A stretch of 64,000 nucleotides of DNA from Enoplolaimus lenunculus. Its lineage: Eukaryota; Nematoda; Enoplea; Enoplida; Thoracostomopsidae. The stretch covers positions 1 to 64,000 of the forward strand of contig JASANG010003729.1 in the NCBI GenBank assembly GCA_030248215.1, in the 5' to 3' direction. The notes under the pieces are model-generated. The model had not been told where the DNA came from, did not search any database, and saw only the letters and a list, made by a program, of their open reading frames with translations. Position numbers and translations under genes: made by a program. Of this stretch, positions 1 to 11,217 are shown in pieces (the stretch's first letter is position 1; the number at the start of each line of letters is the position of its first letter).

Positions 1-617
1 AGATTCAGGCGTCGGCTTTAAGGATTCCGGCTCGGGTTGCCAGTTAAATTGCGTAACCTGTAATTTGCTGGTATTAAACATTGAATATTTCGTGCTATAC
101 GGGTTTTGGGTTGGGATTTATAATAAACATTTACCGGCCGCGTTCACTAAATCAGAGCGATAAGCGTACATCGAGGAAAGGACATAACAGGCGAGACAGG
201 GTACAGGCTTAAGTCAAAATCACGAACTTCTCACAGGGGCCGCTTTAAGGGTGGGCCCCCCAATGGGGAGTATGGGGAGTGGCTGCTCCGGTACTGTGAG
301 TATCCTACAGGTATCAAACACAAGCGTGAGCTCAGACAACCTCATATCAAACACCCAGTAATTCTGAATCCACCTCAACGTTTGGGGCGCACCTTTGCGT
401 ACGTAGCGAGCGTGAAGCCAGACAGAATTTTTTTATCAAATTTCAGTTTGAAAATTTAGATTTTACTGGTCCAGTGGTAATCCAATGCCGAACTGGTAGA
501 ACATACAGTAAAGTTTGGAACATCAACATAAATTTATCCAGAATCTCGGCGAAAAAATCATTTAAGAAACAAGAATAACAGATCTCGAATAGGGGTTAAG
601 ACGATAAAGTTTTATAG

Positions 618-728
618 CAGGGCCGGAACGTTTTTCTGCGGGACTGTAATAGAGTAAGCTCAAGTTTTAAACTATTTTTGCTTAGGCTTAGGCGTAGGAA
701 TGAATATGTTTTACTTTTCCAGTCCTGT
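618..728. repeat. TTAGGC-bearing element copy downstream of K2P
   Basis: CAGGGCCGGAACGTTTTTC ... TTGCTTAGGCTTAGGCGTAG ... CCAGTCCTG, same order as other copies. Confidence 0.6.
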
Positions 729-758
729 TGGGCCCTTTCAAGATATAATTGTCCTGCA

Positions 759-764
759 TTTATT
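759..764 (-). terminator. candidate polyadenylation signal for the minus-strand gene
   Basis: AATAAA on the minus strand, about 360 bp past the TAG that ends the Arg/Gly-rich exon. Position and orientation fit a 3' UTR; such hexamers are common in AT-rich DNA. Confidence 0.3.
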
Positions 765-1122
765 AAGAACTGACTTTTTTCATTTACTCTTACTTTGTTA
801 ATTGCGATATTGAAAACGCAAACTTTTGTTAAAAGGAATACGATCGAGGATTTTTTAAAGCTGTTCAGCTGAAAAGCTAATATGGATAGAGCATGAATGA
901 AGATTGCAAATCAAAAACACCTGTCCAACATTACTTGCACAGGAGTTAACTGCTCATTAAGGGGAGTTCAATATTCAACCACGCTAAGCTTTTTGTTCAG
1001 GGATTATTAGGCGCTTTCGAAGGTGCAACCCAACAAACTCATAAAGTTATAAAACGAAACTTAACCATATTCTTTCAAAAATCTAAACTCCACTTATGAA
1101 TCTAAACATTCGGTTTCATTGT

Positions 1123-1626
1123 CTAATTCTTTTTTGCTCTTCCTCTAACTGGCGAGGCACCTCGCGCGGACGGTGTGGTGCCGCGACCACGAGGGGAACC
1201 CCTGCCCCGTGGACCACCCCTGACAGATCCGGTCGCTGATCCGCGACGAGTTGGTGACTGCTCTCGCGATGATGCAGCGCTTGGCGACCGACTGGGTTGC
1301 TTCAATCCAACTGAACCGCGTTTTGCAGACGACGCACCAGAAGGTGTTTTCAATTTTTGTCCAACGGCACCCGCTGCTGTCTTTACCCCACCAACGTTTC
1401 CTGAACGGGTTTCTTCTGATTTAGTGGCACCTGACCCGCTATTGAAACTAGATTCTGCTAGCGGTACAGGCGATTCTACACAATCTGTTTGAATTGTGGC
1501 GTCGACTGACGAAGTTGCCTCGAATTGAACGCTGGTTGAAGTGGTTTGAAGGGCGTCTGCAGGAAACTGTACGCCGGTACATATCATGTTTTCAGGATTG
1601 AAGATTCTGATTGGATCGCATTGTCT
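1123..1626 (-). CDS. probable C-terminal exon, Arg/Gly/Ser/Pro-rich tail
   Basis: An open frame from a good acceptor (TTAACTTTCAG) at about 1627 to a TAG at 1123-1125. The product is low complexity and ends in SPRGRGTTPSARGASPVRGR then AKKN. The block is clearly more GC-rich than its surroundings, as expected for an exon. It is on the same strand and downstream of the K2P exons, so it is likely the channel's cytosolic C-terminus, but it needs phase 2 and exon 6 ends in phase 0. An intermediate exon must exist, or it belongs to another gene. A minus-strand AATAAA lies about 360 bp further on (759-764). Confidence 0.45.
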   Translation of the reverse strand, partial: RQCDPIRIFNPENMICTGVQFPADALQTTSTSVQFEATSSVDATIQTDCVESPVPLAESSFNSGSGATKSEETRSGNVGGVKTAAGAVGQKLKTPSGASSAKRGSVGLKQPSRSPSAASSREQSPTRRGSATGSVRGGPRGRGSPRGRGTTPSARGASPVRGRAKKN

Positions 1627-1719
1627 GAAAGTTAAGGGTAATGTCCATCTTAAAATTTTTCGCCCTCGGAGTTCTTTTGTAAAAAATACAATGTTTATCC
1701 TCAAAAAATTTTCGTGATA

Positions 1720-1846
1720 CAATGATAAGGCATCCCTACCTTACAATATTTCAATGTCGATAATATATAGCATACAGTAAAAATTGCGTTTCATAGCATT
1801 TGCCAGACCGCCTCCCAGTCAGACATTTCTGGGTCCGCCTCTACTG
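1720..1846. repeat. partial GGCGGATCC-family copy, minus orientation
   Basis: Ends at GGGTCCGCCTCTACTG and contains the complement of ACTGTATGCTATATAT. It lies just upstream (minus strand) of the Arg/Gly-rich K2P tail exon, probably in the last intron. Confidence 0.5.
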
Positions 1847-2269
1847 CATGCGTTGCTAAACGGAGAAAACTCGCAGATATCTGCAAGAAAAACCCGATTT
1901 CAGTGTTTATCAAACAACTTCACAGCTTCAGTACAGTGATATCGCGATCAAAAATACTCTTGTCGTGTGAATTTCAATTCACATGTGTTCTATGATCAAC
2001 TTTTTAATATGCTTAGGGTTAGTTTATATTTTTCAAAGAATAAATTGCGATATCAAACGTCTACTTACTGTTCTGTCGCTGTTTGACCACGGTGATCGCA
2101 TTGGGTTCCTACGTGAAAACAGTGTGCAGTGTCTGGTTCTGTTCCGGTCGATACTTGCTCTTTTGTGGCTTGGGTTCCCAACGATGTGCGTGACACAAGT
2201 GTTTCTAAAGCATCACACTAGATGGCCATCGATGTTTTTGGACACAATGCAATTCATATCAAAATAGCA

Positions 2270-2660
2270 GGGTTCCAACCGGAACGTAATTTTATCGGAA
2301 TCCGAATCGGAATTGAATTAGCTCGTCGGAACCGGAATCGAAATCGAAATCGGAATTTTTATATTTAAATGTGTTATGATTTTGTTTTATTTTTAGTCGT
2401 AACACCAAATAGGTTTTATTTCACATTTTACACAGTATTTTCCCAGTGTAAGCTTTTAGTGACAAAGTATAATTTTCCAAATTAGGTAGTTATACAATTC
2501 ATTTTCTGTCTTTGTAATTGCCTTAAATCAAGGCGGATAAGTTTAAACATGAAATAATTTTGATGGAAAAACACACGTCAGCGAAAATACCGAAATTCCG
2601 GCATCGGAAACACACTCTGTCGGAATCGGAATCGGAATGCAAATTTTGTCGGAATTTCAG
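2270..2660. repeat. GGAATCGGAATC-type degenerate satellite patches
   Basis: Short runs of GGAATC/CGGAAT units near 2285-2360 and 2600-2655. Similar patches at 7380-7480, 47560-47640 and 55690-55750. Confidence 0.5.
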
Positions 2661-2773
2661 CCGGATCAAAATAGTACTACCAAATAGGATGTATAGAGAA
2701 CATGACGTCGAAAACATAACCGCTATTAAAGCTCTAATATTCACTGAAAATATTAAAAATGTCGACTTTTTAC

Positions 2774-2837
2774 CGCAAGTTTTATCTTTCATCAGTGGAG
2801 CGCATTGTTGTTGTGAATCTGATCGCGCAGTTGGCGT
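2774..2837 (-). CDS. possible small K2P tail exon (tentative)
   Basis: A 64-nt stretch with an acceptor (CATCCACAG) and donor (GCG|GTAAAA). It is open in the phase left by exon 6 and would encode TPTARSDSQQQCAPLMKDKT plus two more residues. It could bridge exon 6 to the terminal exon only if that exon starts at a weaker acceptor than the obvious one. Inference only. Confidence 0.22.
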
Positions 2838-2915
2838 CTGTGGATGCACGGAAGCGTCACAGGTGACCGCACGAAGACTCTAAAATATAATCGCGCAGCA
2901 TTCGCAGTGGTGTGT

Positions 2916-3169
2916 CACTGTAAATTCCAATGAGTTGATTAACCAACTCAGCTATAGAGAGTTAATTATTTCTGAGTTAATAACAGTAAACATTAACTCA
3001 CCCTGAGTTGCGTTGATCCTCACTCTGAGTTCAGCTGATTCCGCGTAAGTTGAACAATTAAGTCAGAGTGAGTTTTGCTGACTCCGGATTCTGAGTTCTA
3101 AAAGTCCTAACTCAGACTGAGTGATTCAACACATACTGAGTTAAAATCAACTCACTGGGATTTACACGG
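2916..3169. mobile_element. GAGTTGA-family MITE, second copy
   Basis: 254 bp, CACTGTAAATTCCAATGAG to CTCACTGGGATTTACACGG, with the same order of TGAGTT/AACTCA units as 49042-49293. More diverged ends, so probably older. Confidence 0.7.
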
Positions 3170-3443
3170 TAGCATTTAGACACTAGTCAGCAGTAGATTT
3201 TTAAACAAGCGAATTATGTCATTTGTCGATCCGCGTATCTAACATTGAAATAGGTTAATTTATGAGTTAAGAAATCGCTAGACATTAAACAAATCGGCCA
3301 ATCTGGTTCATAAGTTATTTGGACTTTTGTTAACTAAATATATGTCACATACATTTGCACCACGTATGTGCAGAAAGAATGTGCTGCATCCACCACAAAT
3401 CGCAATGCAATTTTAATAAAAATAGGAATATTTAATAGAGTAC

Positions 3444-3806
3444 TAACCCGAATAACGGAAGGGATAATAAGAGTGGAGTCCCGTTTTGAGCCCCAATCTG
3501 CTAACTCAGACTGAATGATTCAACTCATTCTGAAATAAGATCAGCTCACTAGAAATTACAGTGAATAGGAGTCGGCATCCCTAATTAATATCTGCTCGTA
3601 GATATAGTCCATCAGTATTAATTGGACTGCATATAAGAAACCAAGCGAGAACAATGGTCTAGACGGCTCAAATAAGTTACAGACATGTTGAGTCCAACTT
3701 ATAGGAAGAATTAAAAAGAAATAACAGTCCGTAACCAGATAACAGTGGGATATTCTCTCGATGGGTGATATAAATATCAATCCCCCCTTTTATTCGGGTT
3801 ACTTAC
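3444..3806. mobile_element. TGTAGTGACCCG-family element abutting K2P exon 6
   Basis: The left end AGTACTAACCCGAATAA and the right end, read on the minus strand as GTAAGTAACCCGAATAAAA, are inverted repeats related to the 30950 element. It includes the TGAG(T)CCCCAA and GGAGTC...ATCCCTAATTAA blocks and a fragment of another MITE (about 3490-3563). The right end lies over the 5' splice site of K2P exon 6. Confidence 0.6.
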
Positions 3807-3938
3807 TTCAATGTGGGAGTGCAAATTATTAACACGTTGCGACTCTTTTTCGTACCATCGAACCAAATTCCGATGTCTCATATTCAGCGCAGTTCTCCAA
3901 AAACGTGAGGGAACGTGTTGATGAAGGATTTGGTTGAC
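3807..3938 (-). CDS. K2P exon 6: basic cytosolic tail segment
   Basis: 132 nt, 44 codons, between TTCAATTTCAG and GAA|GTAAGT, phase 0 on both sides. It encodes a basic segment (VNQILHQHVPSRFWRTALNM, RHRNLVRWYEKESQ). There is no known domain. The donor overlaps the end of a dispersed repeat occupying 3444-3806. Confidence 0.75.
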
Positions 3939-6900
3939 CTGAAATTGAAACATTCAAAATAATTAGACAGTTTGTAAATGCATTTAAGAGTTCCGGCACA
4001 GCCGACCTCTGAGAGACTATTTTGTTTATTTCTTCTTTTTATAAATTCCGTTGGAAGCTTGTTGCAGTTTTGCAAAAGTGCCCATATTTCGCTGAAGGCT
4101 AACCTCTTCGACACGAAAATGAGTTGCTCAAGACCCCACTTCGAGCCGAATAGCATCAGCACGTTCTGTGGATCCCAAATTATCATTCCCTAAACTTTCC
4201 CTGGCCACAGTCCTACCTTGTTGGTAAAGCTTGAAAAAACTCTATCGAACTGAAATCAGGTCAACTTACTGCGTTTTGTTGTTCAATTCTTTCGTCTGTC
4301 TCATGATCGACGACTACTGTTGGGCCAAACTTTGAAGAATTATTATTTTCAGTTGCAACATGTACTCCTGTTGCGTTCGATGCTTCAACAGATGAAATTT
4401 GAGAATCTTTCCGTCCAGTTTCAGTTTTTACGACAACCTCGTTAAGTGTTGAAACAGTTGGCTCAGGGTAAGTGAACGATCGAGATAATTTCAACGCTGC
4501 GGCAGGCGGTCTGTAGTCTGAACTGGCTGAAAATACACGCTGTATAGCGTTTTGACGAATCGAACGACGCAGGGTGGACATTTTTCCTCGAAATTTCACA
4601 TTCAAAAGTGTTACGAGAGTGGAAATCAGTATAAATCCAATGAATATAATTGTATAGGTCGGTATTGCAAGATGAAAATTCGTTGTGTAGTAATCGCCAG
4701 TGGTGAAGCATAGCAAGACGCGGTACATTGCTGTCCAATAAGTGCAATCTAAAATACAAGAATAACGGTGGCGCTATCTTTGTCATGCGGCACCGTTTGT
4801 CACCGTCCGGCGCCATCCGTCACCGTGCGTCACCACATACGGTATCGTACGTAGGCAACTCACGCGCGATACCGCACGGTGACGTACAGTGACCGATGGC
4901 ACCGCACGTCAGTATAGCGCCGCCCTAACTATTAAACATAACCGGACCTGGACCAAAACTCGAATCAGTACAACTCGATGAAAAGCAGCAAATCCAGTTC
5001 GCCTGCAGTGGGTGGGTGGAGTGGAGATATAATTGGCCGATGTTCAATCGAACCGAAAACTTAGTTTTTTTCTAATGTGCAGTCTAAACTGTTTAATAAA
5101 CCAGAAGAACTCGTACAAGCACACTTAAAGCAAAACGTTCAAACAGTAGAACTCAGTGACTATTAACAAACACCATAATAATCAACTGCAATGCATATGT
5201 TACGTAATAGGCAGTTGAACATTAAATTGAAATTTTCAAAAATGAAACTAATCAATCTTTATAAATTCATGCAACGTTCAAATTGAAGGTTGGCCAGTTT
5301 TCTAAAGGTTGTGCTATAATCGCCAATGCCGCAAAACGCCGCTGCGCGCCGACGCTGGGCACGCTAAAATGTTTTATTAAAATACCACAAAAATAATTTT
5401 GCCTATATTTTGTTAGCAACGCATAGCGGCTTGCGGAGGTGCGTGGCAGCGTTGGGCACAGTTGTAGTGCAACCTTCACGTTGGAACGCTTTACAATAAG
5501 CATTCTACGAGTATGTTGGTTCAAACACCAATAATGAAATAAAAAATTAACAATAAAAAGGATAAATAAAAGTACAGGATTAATTAGGTTATAATAAGTA
5601 ATATAATTAGCTGATCACACATATCTACACTTTTTTCTCTGGCGTTTATATTCTTCGACAAGATCCTGAAATATATTATCTGACACTTCAGTTTCGATAT
5701 CGTTTAGTTTTAAGCTTCATTAGCCTTATCGAATCATTACCTAATTTGTGAAAGGTCACCTTATTGTATATTTAGACGATAGATGCCGAACGGTTCTGAT
5801 GAGTTTAGGCAAGAGTGGATAACGACACGATTGTGCATTTCTTGGGGTCACGCATGGTACAAAATTTACCACCGGGTGTTGCGTTTTTGGCCGACCCCAC
5901 TTATTTTGAAGGAGGTCGCTATCACATGAATATTCATAAATTTAACTATGAGAGGAGCATGTTTGACGCCGCATACATAAAGTGCCATGGTTTGCACCGG
6001 TTGTACCCCCTCTAAATCAATGAGGGGTGAGGCAAAAACTACAACGCGCCGGGTACATTCTTTTCTACACAGGATGTGCCCAGTTGCACACTCTTGTTAA
6101 ATAGCGATTATCCAGTCTTGGTTTAAGGTACTATTTCGTTAAACTCACTACAATGTGATGGTTCCTAATGTGTTTAAATAAAATTAAACTATACGTCTAG
6201 AATACATCCAAATACCCTATTGGCCATTCACCGGATACCATACGTGCCTATTTTAGTCCAACTCACTTTCAGTGATACAAACGTATGCAGCGGCAAAGAT
6301 ATAATAAACCATGATAAGGACGATTGGCAGCCAAAGAGGTGCTGACTTGTTGTGTTTCCCAGCGAAAGCGTCGGCATTGGACTCATCTCTTTTATCTGCA
6401 GCTTGATTTGTTTCAATGGTAGCTTAAAATATGGTTTCAGATACATAGCTATGCATACACAAGTGTTTAAGGCAGCCGACATGTTACAGACGAGCAAACA
6501 AAAGGGCCGATGCGGGGGGGGGGGGGGAATTCGACGTAATGGTGGTACCATAAACTTTTTCGTGTCGATGTAAAAATTTTCTGGCCACTTTTAAGTACAA
6601 ACTTAGAAGCTATACTGACAGCGATAAAATTCAAAGTTTTCCCAGTATCATACTGCTGAAAGTAAACCAAACACGACTTGCAATTCTAAGCATATTGCAA
6701 CAAACAATATTATAGAATTACAATATTTGCAGTTTGTACCAATTACAGAGCAATTACATTGGCTTCATTAACTGCTGGGTGTAAAATGCACTACAATAAT
6801 TGCAAGACGATATAAATCCTCTTGCACTCAATCGCCACGCTTTAATAGCTACGACATATGTTAAACCACACTTATGGTTATGTAATACTCGCCTCTCGGG

Positions 6901-9900
6901 GCGCCGCGTGTCATGACAAAAAGTAATTTCATAAAACTCGCTCTGCCGCGCATTGCTACGCGATGCCAGCCATTGCCTCGTGGCTTATCTAGAATGTACT
7001 TTCATTTGAAATGCGCGGGGCTGTGTTGCAAAGAACGATCGCAGATGAATATAGCACAACCCGTGCTCCATCGCAACGGGATCAGCTCACAGCTGAAATT
7101 AGAACTTGTGTCCAATCGAAAAATACTTAACACTTTTATTCCCTTCGTCAATCAGCTTGGAAAATTATTACGCAATCTGTTAACCGTTTGAATTCTCAAA
7201 ATCTAATATATGAAGATAGTATTTTGATTTGTTTGATGAAACTGTAAGTCAGAAAGCTTCAAGATTTCTGTAATTATAGTATAACTGCTTTTATGTTCTA
7301 ATTTTCTTGCACATACATCTTCGACACTGATTTCAAAGCATAAATACATATCACAATAAGTAGGTCTAAAATTGAAATGTGGAAATTCCGATTCCGATTG
7401 ATTGTGCAATCGGAATCGGAATCGGAACTCGTTTTAAATTGGAATTCTAATCAGAATCGGTATTCCGATTGCACCCTAGATATGGTCTACAATCGTTAAA
7501 GCATAAATGCAACAATAAGCTGCTTACCTTCTTCAACGGTGAGCATGTCATCATCGGTTTCAGCATCCGTCCATTGTGAATTTGATGTTCCAAGTGTGGC
7601 TTCCTAAAAATCAAACAACACATTTGCCAAAGAATTAGTGGGCAAGGAGCCAGGAAAAGTTTTGGCAGTTTATAATACGGCCGTGCATTGCAAAAATGGT
7701 GAAGATGACCGTAGAGCAAACGATCTGTGTTGGCAGTGGTGCAGCAGCCGAGGACGGGACGCCGGCCCATCTTTGCTGTAATATTTTGCGTGCGCGGCAA
7801 ACTGTATTTAGCGAAAAAATAATAGCTGCCTGCCTTTACAAATTGTTAAAATTGCATTTATCCTCTCGCTCGTTTACGTTTGCGAGGTTTTTTGAACACA
7901 GATCGTACCAACTCTTAACTTTAAATTCCGTCGCCACATAGATAATGTATATTTTTTGCTCCATCTGTTTGCTGGCTGAAACATGTGCTACTGTTTCTAC
8001 AGCCGTGTCCTAGGCTGCTGGAAAGTTACAAAAAGTACCACTAACTGATGCATGATGCTGCACACGTTTGAGAATTTGGGCAATATTAAACTGTGACTAT
8101 TAATCTTTTTAATGTACTGCATTTCAAAGCTCACAATTCGTTTGGTTAGCTGAGCAGATCACAAGACAAATCACCAACTAGTCATAGATGCTATACACAT
8201 TTAAGAATATGGGCAAAAATATGATCATTAGTGGTTTTACTTCACCAGCCTGTTGTTGTGATGCCAACATCGCTTGAGATGCTTCGCGTTCGCCGTGATA
8301 TGGAATTTTGACCCGTTTGACCAATCGACGCAAAAATCGCCAATAAATCCAGCCAAGCGCGGCGCAATGCCGCGATCCCAAATCAATAATCATTAATACA
8401 AACAGTGGCAAACAAACGCACGAGTAAGCAATTGAAAACATTTTTGTTAGCACCGTGCATGGGTACAGGTTTCCATAACCTGAAAATAGTTTCTTACCGT
8501 GATGGAAACGAGCCCGTAGCCAAAGGGGGCAAGGGGACTCAGCCCCCCTCCCCGAGAGAAATTTTGGACACCCTCTAGAAAAATTTCAATTTTGCTTGTA
8601 AGTCAAGGAAAACAAGAATGGAAGACGTTTACGCTCACCGCTCGAGCACAAGGACTTGTCGCTCGAGACAGACTGGCTCTCACGTCTTGTGTAAATTTTT
8701 TTACTTCCTGTGCATACCGTAATAGTTGTTTGACGCATATATTGTGAAGTTTAGCTGATTCGTTAATCTCGGTTTTGCGTGAACTTCTTATGTGATATTT
8801 GATGAAGCGCTCGGCTATAAAAGGTTTGCCAAATCAGAGAGGTTGTTTAATATCTTTGAGGCATTTCGTTTTGGACTAAGCAAAACAGCTTTAATAAATG
8901 GCATTAACACTTTGCACCTGTACTGCAACGATAAAAGCAGAAAACTTAGATGTGTCGACTAACCAACGACCTGCTCAGAGTTGGTGATGAAGTTATCAAG
9001 TTTTTCACCCTTCATGCGTAATGGAAAAGTAATTTCTCACTTTCTCTCACAAACAGATGCCCATATATAAATGGTTTAATAAAATAGGCGACTTAAGTTC
9101 AGCCTACGCCAAAGCTAAGCAAAAGATATACAATAGTGTGAAAACTTTTTTGTCTCGCATGAAATTGACAGTACTGGGATAATGGAGCATCCACGTTATA
9201 ACGCTTGCGCAGATGCAAAAAATGTCCAGTTTACCCCTACAAATAGAGTACGTCTTACAATTGTAGCTAGAGTGTCTGGACATAAATAATGGTGTGCTTA
9301 GATAGTGGTGTTTGTCCGCAGTCTGTCGTAAGAGACTCGGACCAAACACATGGCCTTTTTTGGGCTGTATGGACATTTTAAGGTATGTGCAGTAATGCAG
9401 ATATTGTTATATAGCGTTTTATTAGAAATGTGTGAAGTTTGCGTATATACACGCACACAGTTTTGTTTAAATAGTCCCTTCGGAGGGACTCAGTAAATTT
9501 GTACACTGTGCATATGGCATAGGGACAAAAACATGTTATTGCCGTAAGGTTAAGACAAATATAAGCTTCCAAACTGGCTATGTTTATTGTCGGTACTCTG
9601 TAAGGATAAGTTACTCGCGTAAGACCTACTGTCTTAGCCCACTTTGTTCACACAACGTTGATCCTCGGAGGGACAGGACAATTTTTTACTTTTTCGCGAG
9701 CGTTATAACGTGGATGCTCCATAACATTAAACAAGCGCCCAGACAGAAAATTTACCTGCAGTTGAACATAGCGACAACACATAAAACATTGACGCCCAAT
9801 AATTATTATTGCCAAGACATTTGCTACCGTTGAGTACCATAGGTTCGTCGTAATTCAACTGAGAATTCAACATATTGCCCTCAATGCCGTACAGTACTCC

Positions 9901-10005
9901 AGCACCGATGGTGACCAAAACCAATAATGCAACGTAAGGAACTGCGAAACGGTATCGCCATAAAATTGGCCAAATACGTTCGAGTCGAGGTTCAATAGAC
10001 TTCAT
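3807..10005 (-). CDS. K2P two-pore-domain potassium channel subunit, six phase-matched exons
   Basis: Spliced gene read on the minus strand: 10005-9756, 8479-8241, 7603-7528, 6395-6267, 4748-4270, 3938-3807, all with GT-AG introns and matching phases (1,0,1,1,0). The product to this point is 435 residues. Seen: short cytosolic N-terminus, TM1 about 18-41, short extracellular cap with Cys63, pore loop 1 with TAGYG at 82-86, TM2 about 97-118 ending in PLFVLMIIDLG, a loop of about 90 residues, TM3 about 209-230, pore loop 2 at 236-255, TM4 about 259-280, then a Ser/Thr-rich cytosolic tail. K2P family members dimerise in the plasma membrane and carry background K+ current; TM2 looks most like TWK/TRESK-type members (inference). 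Odd: pore loop 2 reads CFTTGDYYTTN, three residues short of the family TTIGFGDY pattern. The gene continues past 3807; the tail exon is unresolved. It is divergent from the Notch-ligand gene. Confidence 0.9.
4270..4748 (-). CDS. K2P exon 5: second pore loop, TM4, cytosolic tail
   Basis: The acceptor is GTATTTTAG and the donor GCA|GTAAGT. It encodes NCTYWTAMYRVLLCFTTGDY, TM4 (AIPTYTIIFIGFILISTLVT), the basic stretch FRGKMSTLRRSIRQ and a Ser/Thr/Glu-rich tail. The pore helix AMYRVLLCFTT lines up residue for residue with the family pattern (TREK-type AIYFVVITLTT), but the next residues are GDY instead of IGFGDY. The second filter has therefore lost three residues while the frame stays open. A GC-rich palindromic repeat ends about 14 bp upstream of the acceptor. 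Confidence 0.92.
4762..4927. repeat. GC-rich GGCGCCG palindrome next to K2P exon 5
   Basis: GTGGCGCTATCTTTGTCATG ... CAGTATAGCGCCGCCCTA with CACCGTCCGGCGCCATCCGT arms. It lies in intron 4, ending about 14 bp from the acceptor of exon 5. Confidence 0.65.
5860..6010. repeat. GACCGACCC-family repeat, copy in K2P intron 4
   Basis: GGTACAAAATTTACCACCGG then GTTGCGTTTTTGGCCGACCC and AAAGTGCCATGGTTTGCACC. Same order of blocks as 15560-15775. Confidence 0.45.
6267..6395 (-). CDS. K2P exon 4: loop end and TM3
   Basis: The acceptor is GCTGCAG and the donor A|GTGAGT. It encodes a basic/polar loop and then TM3 (PLWLPIVLIMVYYIFAAAYV), matching the K2P pattern of a Pro/Leu/Trp-rich entry to TM3. Ends in phase 1. 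Confidence 0.9.
7528..7603 (-). CDS. K2P exon 3: acidic TM2-TM3 loop
   Basis: A 76-nt exon between TTTTTAG and GTAAGC, phase 0 in and phase 1 out. It encodes an acidic loop (EATLGTSNSQWTDAETDDD, MLTVEE) between TM2 and TM3. Support is the splice sites and exact phase agreement on both sides; the sequence itself is not a conserved domain. Confidence 0.75.
8041..8222. repeat. palindromic TATTTTCAAATG-family copy in K2P intron 2
   Basis: CTGATGCATGATGCTGCACA and CATAGATGCTATACACATTT with GAATTTGGGCA / GAATATGGGCA motifs. It begins about 20 bp past the exon 2 donor on the minus strand. Confidence 0.4.
8241..8479 (-). CDS. K2P exon 2: first selectivity filter and TM2
   Basis: The acceptor TTTTCAG joins in phase 1 to complete T-A-G-Y-G-N-L-Y-P, the first filter. 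TM2 follows (KMFSIAYSCVCLPLFVLMII) and the conserved DLG. Then comes a basic stretch FLRRLVKRVK and a polar loop. The donor is GAA|GTAAAA. The intron just after it is a copy of a dispersed palindromic repeat. Confidence 0.93.
8511..8620. mobile_element. partial CCCGTAGCC-family MITE
   Basis: Begins GCCCGTAGCCAAAGGGGGC and follows the family interior, then stops matching. Lies just 5' (minus strand) of K2P exon 2, in intron 1. Confidence 0.65.
9756..10005 (-). CDS. K2P exon 1: start, TM1, cap and first pore helix
   Basis: ATG at 10005 opens MKSIEPRLERIWPILWRY, then a hydrophobic helix (residues about 18-41), a short cap with one cysteine (63) and a possible N-glycosylation site NGS (59-61), and the pore helix WASMFYVLSLCSTA. 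The donor is GCAG|GTAAAT, phase 1, inside the first selectivity filter. The frame stays open upstream to an AG acceptor-like site (TAGCTTCAG), so a further 5' coding exon cannot be excluded. I chose this ATG because K2P N-termini are normally short. Confidence 0.9.
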
Positions 10006-11217
10006 TTCAAACAATTTACTGAAGCTACAGTGAACTTTGGTTAATTTCTGATGAGGGATTTAGTTTAAATAGACAATTGAACGACGCGCGTTTGAAATCC
10101 AGATATATCAATGGTTCCGGCTCTTTAGTCGTTTCCTATTTATGGCGTTGCTTGATATCATAACAGACCAAAGATTTTAATGGCGTAAGTAGTCTAAAGA
10201 TGGGTTTGTGACCAGTAAATAAAGATTATAAAGTTAAATACAAAATCAAAACAAGAATAAATAATCAACTAAACATCACTACGGTTGGTTTAAGTTTTGA
10301 ACCAAACGGAAATTGAGTCGCTTGCTGGTGCAAACACATGTATGCACAAAAGGTTAAATTGTAAATTTTGGGCTTTTTTCTGTATTAAGCGCCCGCCAGC
10401 ATACATTTGTTAAACAAACAATTACATTTTGAATATTTTTGCATTTATATTACAACTTTTTATGACCTCCTCTTAAATCATTTCACATTGAAATTTAAAT
10501 TTTCCAAAAATTCAATTTTTAAGTCGCAAAATAAACCCTATAAAACCGACAAATCGTTTATCGAAAACAAGTAATTATAGTATTTAAAACTCAGCTCGAC
10601 AAGCTGAGTCGAATGGCCTAAAGTTTACGGTTATTTAATCCATACTTAACGAATTATGTCAAAATAGCTATTTTGGCCTTCAGTTAAAAGGTCCGTAAAA
10701 TTAGTTATTTCACCATAACTTGTTAGGTTGCAGCAGATAGTTATAATTTTACACCGTACGACACAGCTTGACAAACTCAGTCAAAGTTCATATACAATTG
10801 CTGTACTTTTTTGACAAATAATTTTTGGTTCCTAAGGGAACCTTAGGATTGAAAAAAAATCAATTTTTTGAAAATTCAAATTTGGTTGTTAAATGATAGG
10901 CGAAAATTTGAATGCTTTCAATATGGAAAAATTTTTTCTTCAAAAGTATACTTTCGGCTTAAAAGTTTTATTATATATTCATATTCACTCTTGCGAAGGT
11001 TTGGAACGAGAACTTATCGCTGCAAATTAACGCTGCAACTTTTGCTTTTGTCATTGCATCCCCACACTGATCAAAAATTCGAGATCTTTTTATTAATAAC
11101 CAGACTTTTTTAATCAATTTTTTGCTATTTTTCTCAAGGTGGCTGCTAGCTCTTGGAACTCCGTTCGTTTTAAAAGGACACTGCGCTGAATGAAAAACAA
11201 ACGCCCTCAAGCAACTT

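Noticed and set aside
6515-6530. Run of about 14 G as a regulatory or recombination site
   Set aside because: A simple homopolymer inside an intron, similar to the C run near 63435. No associated structure.
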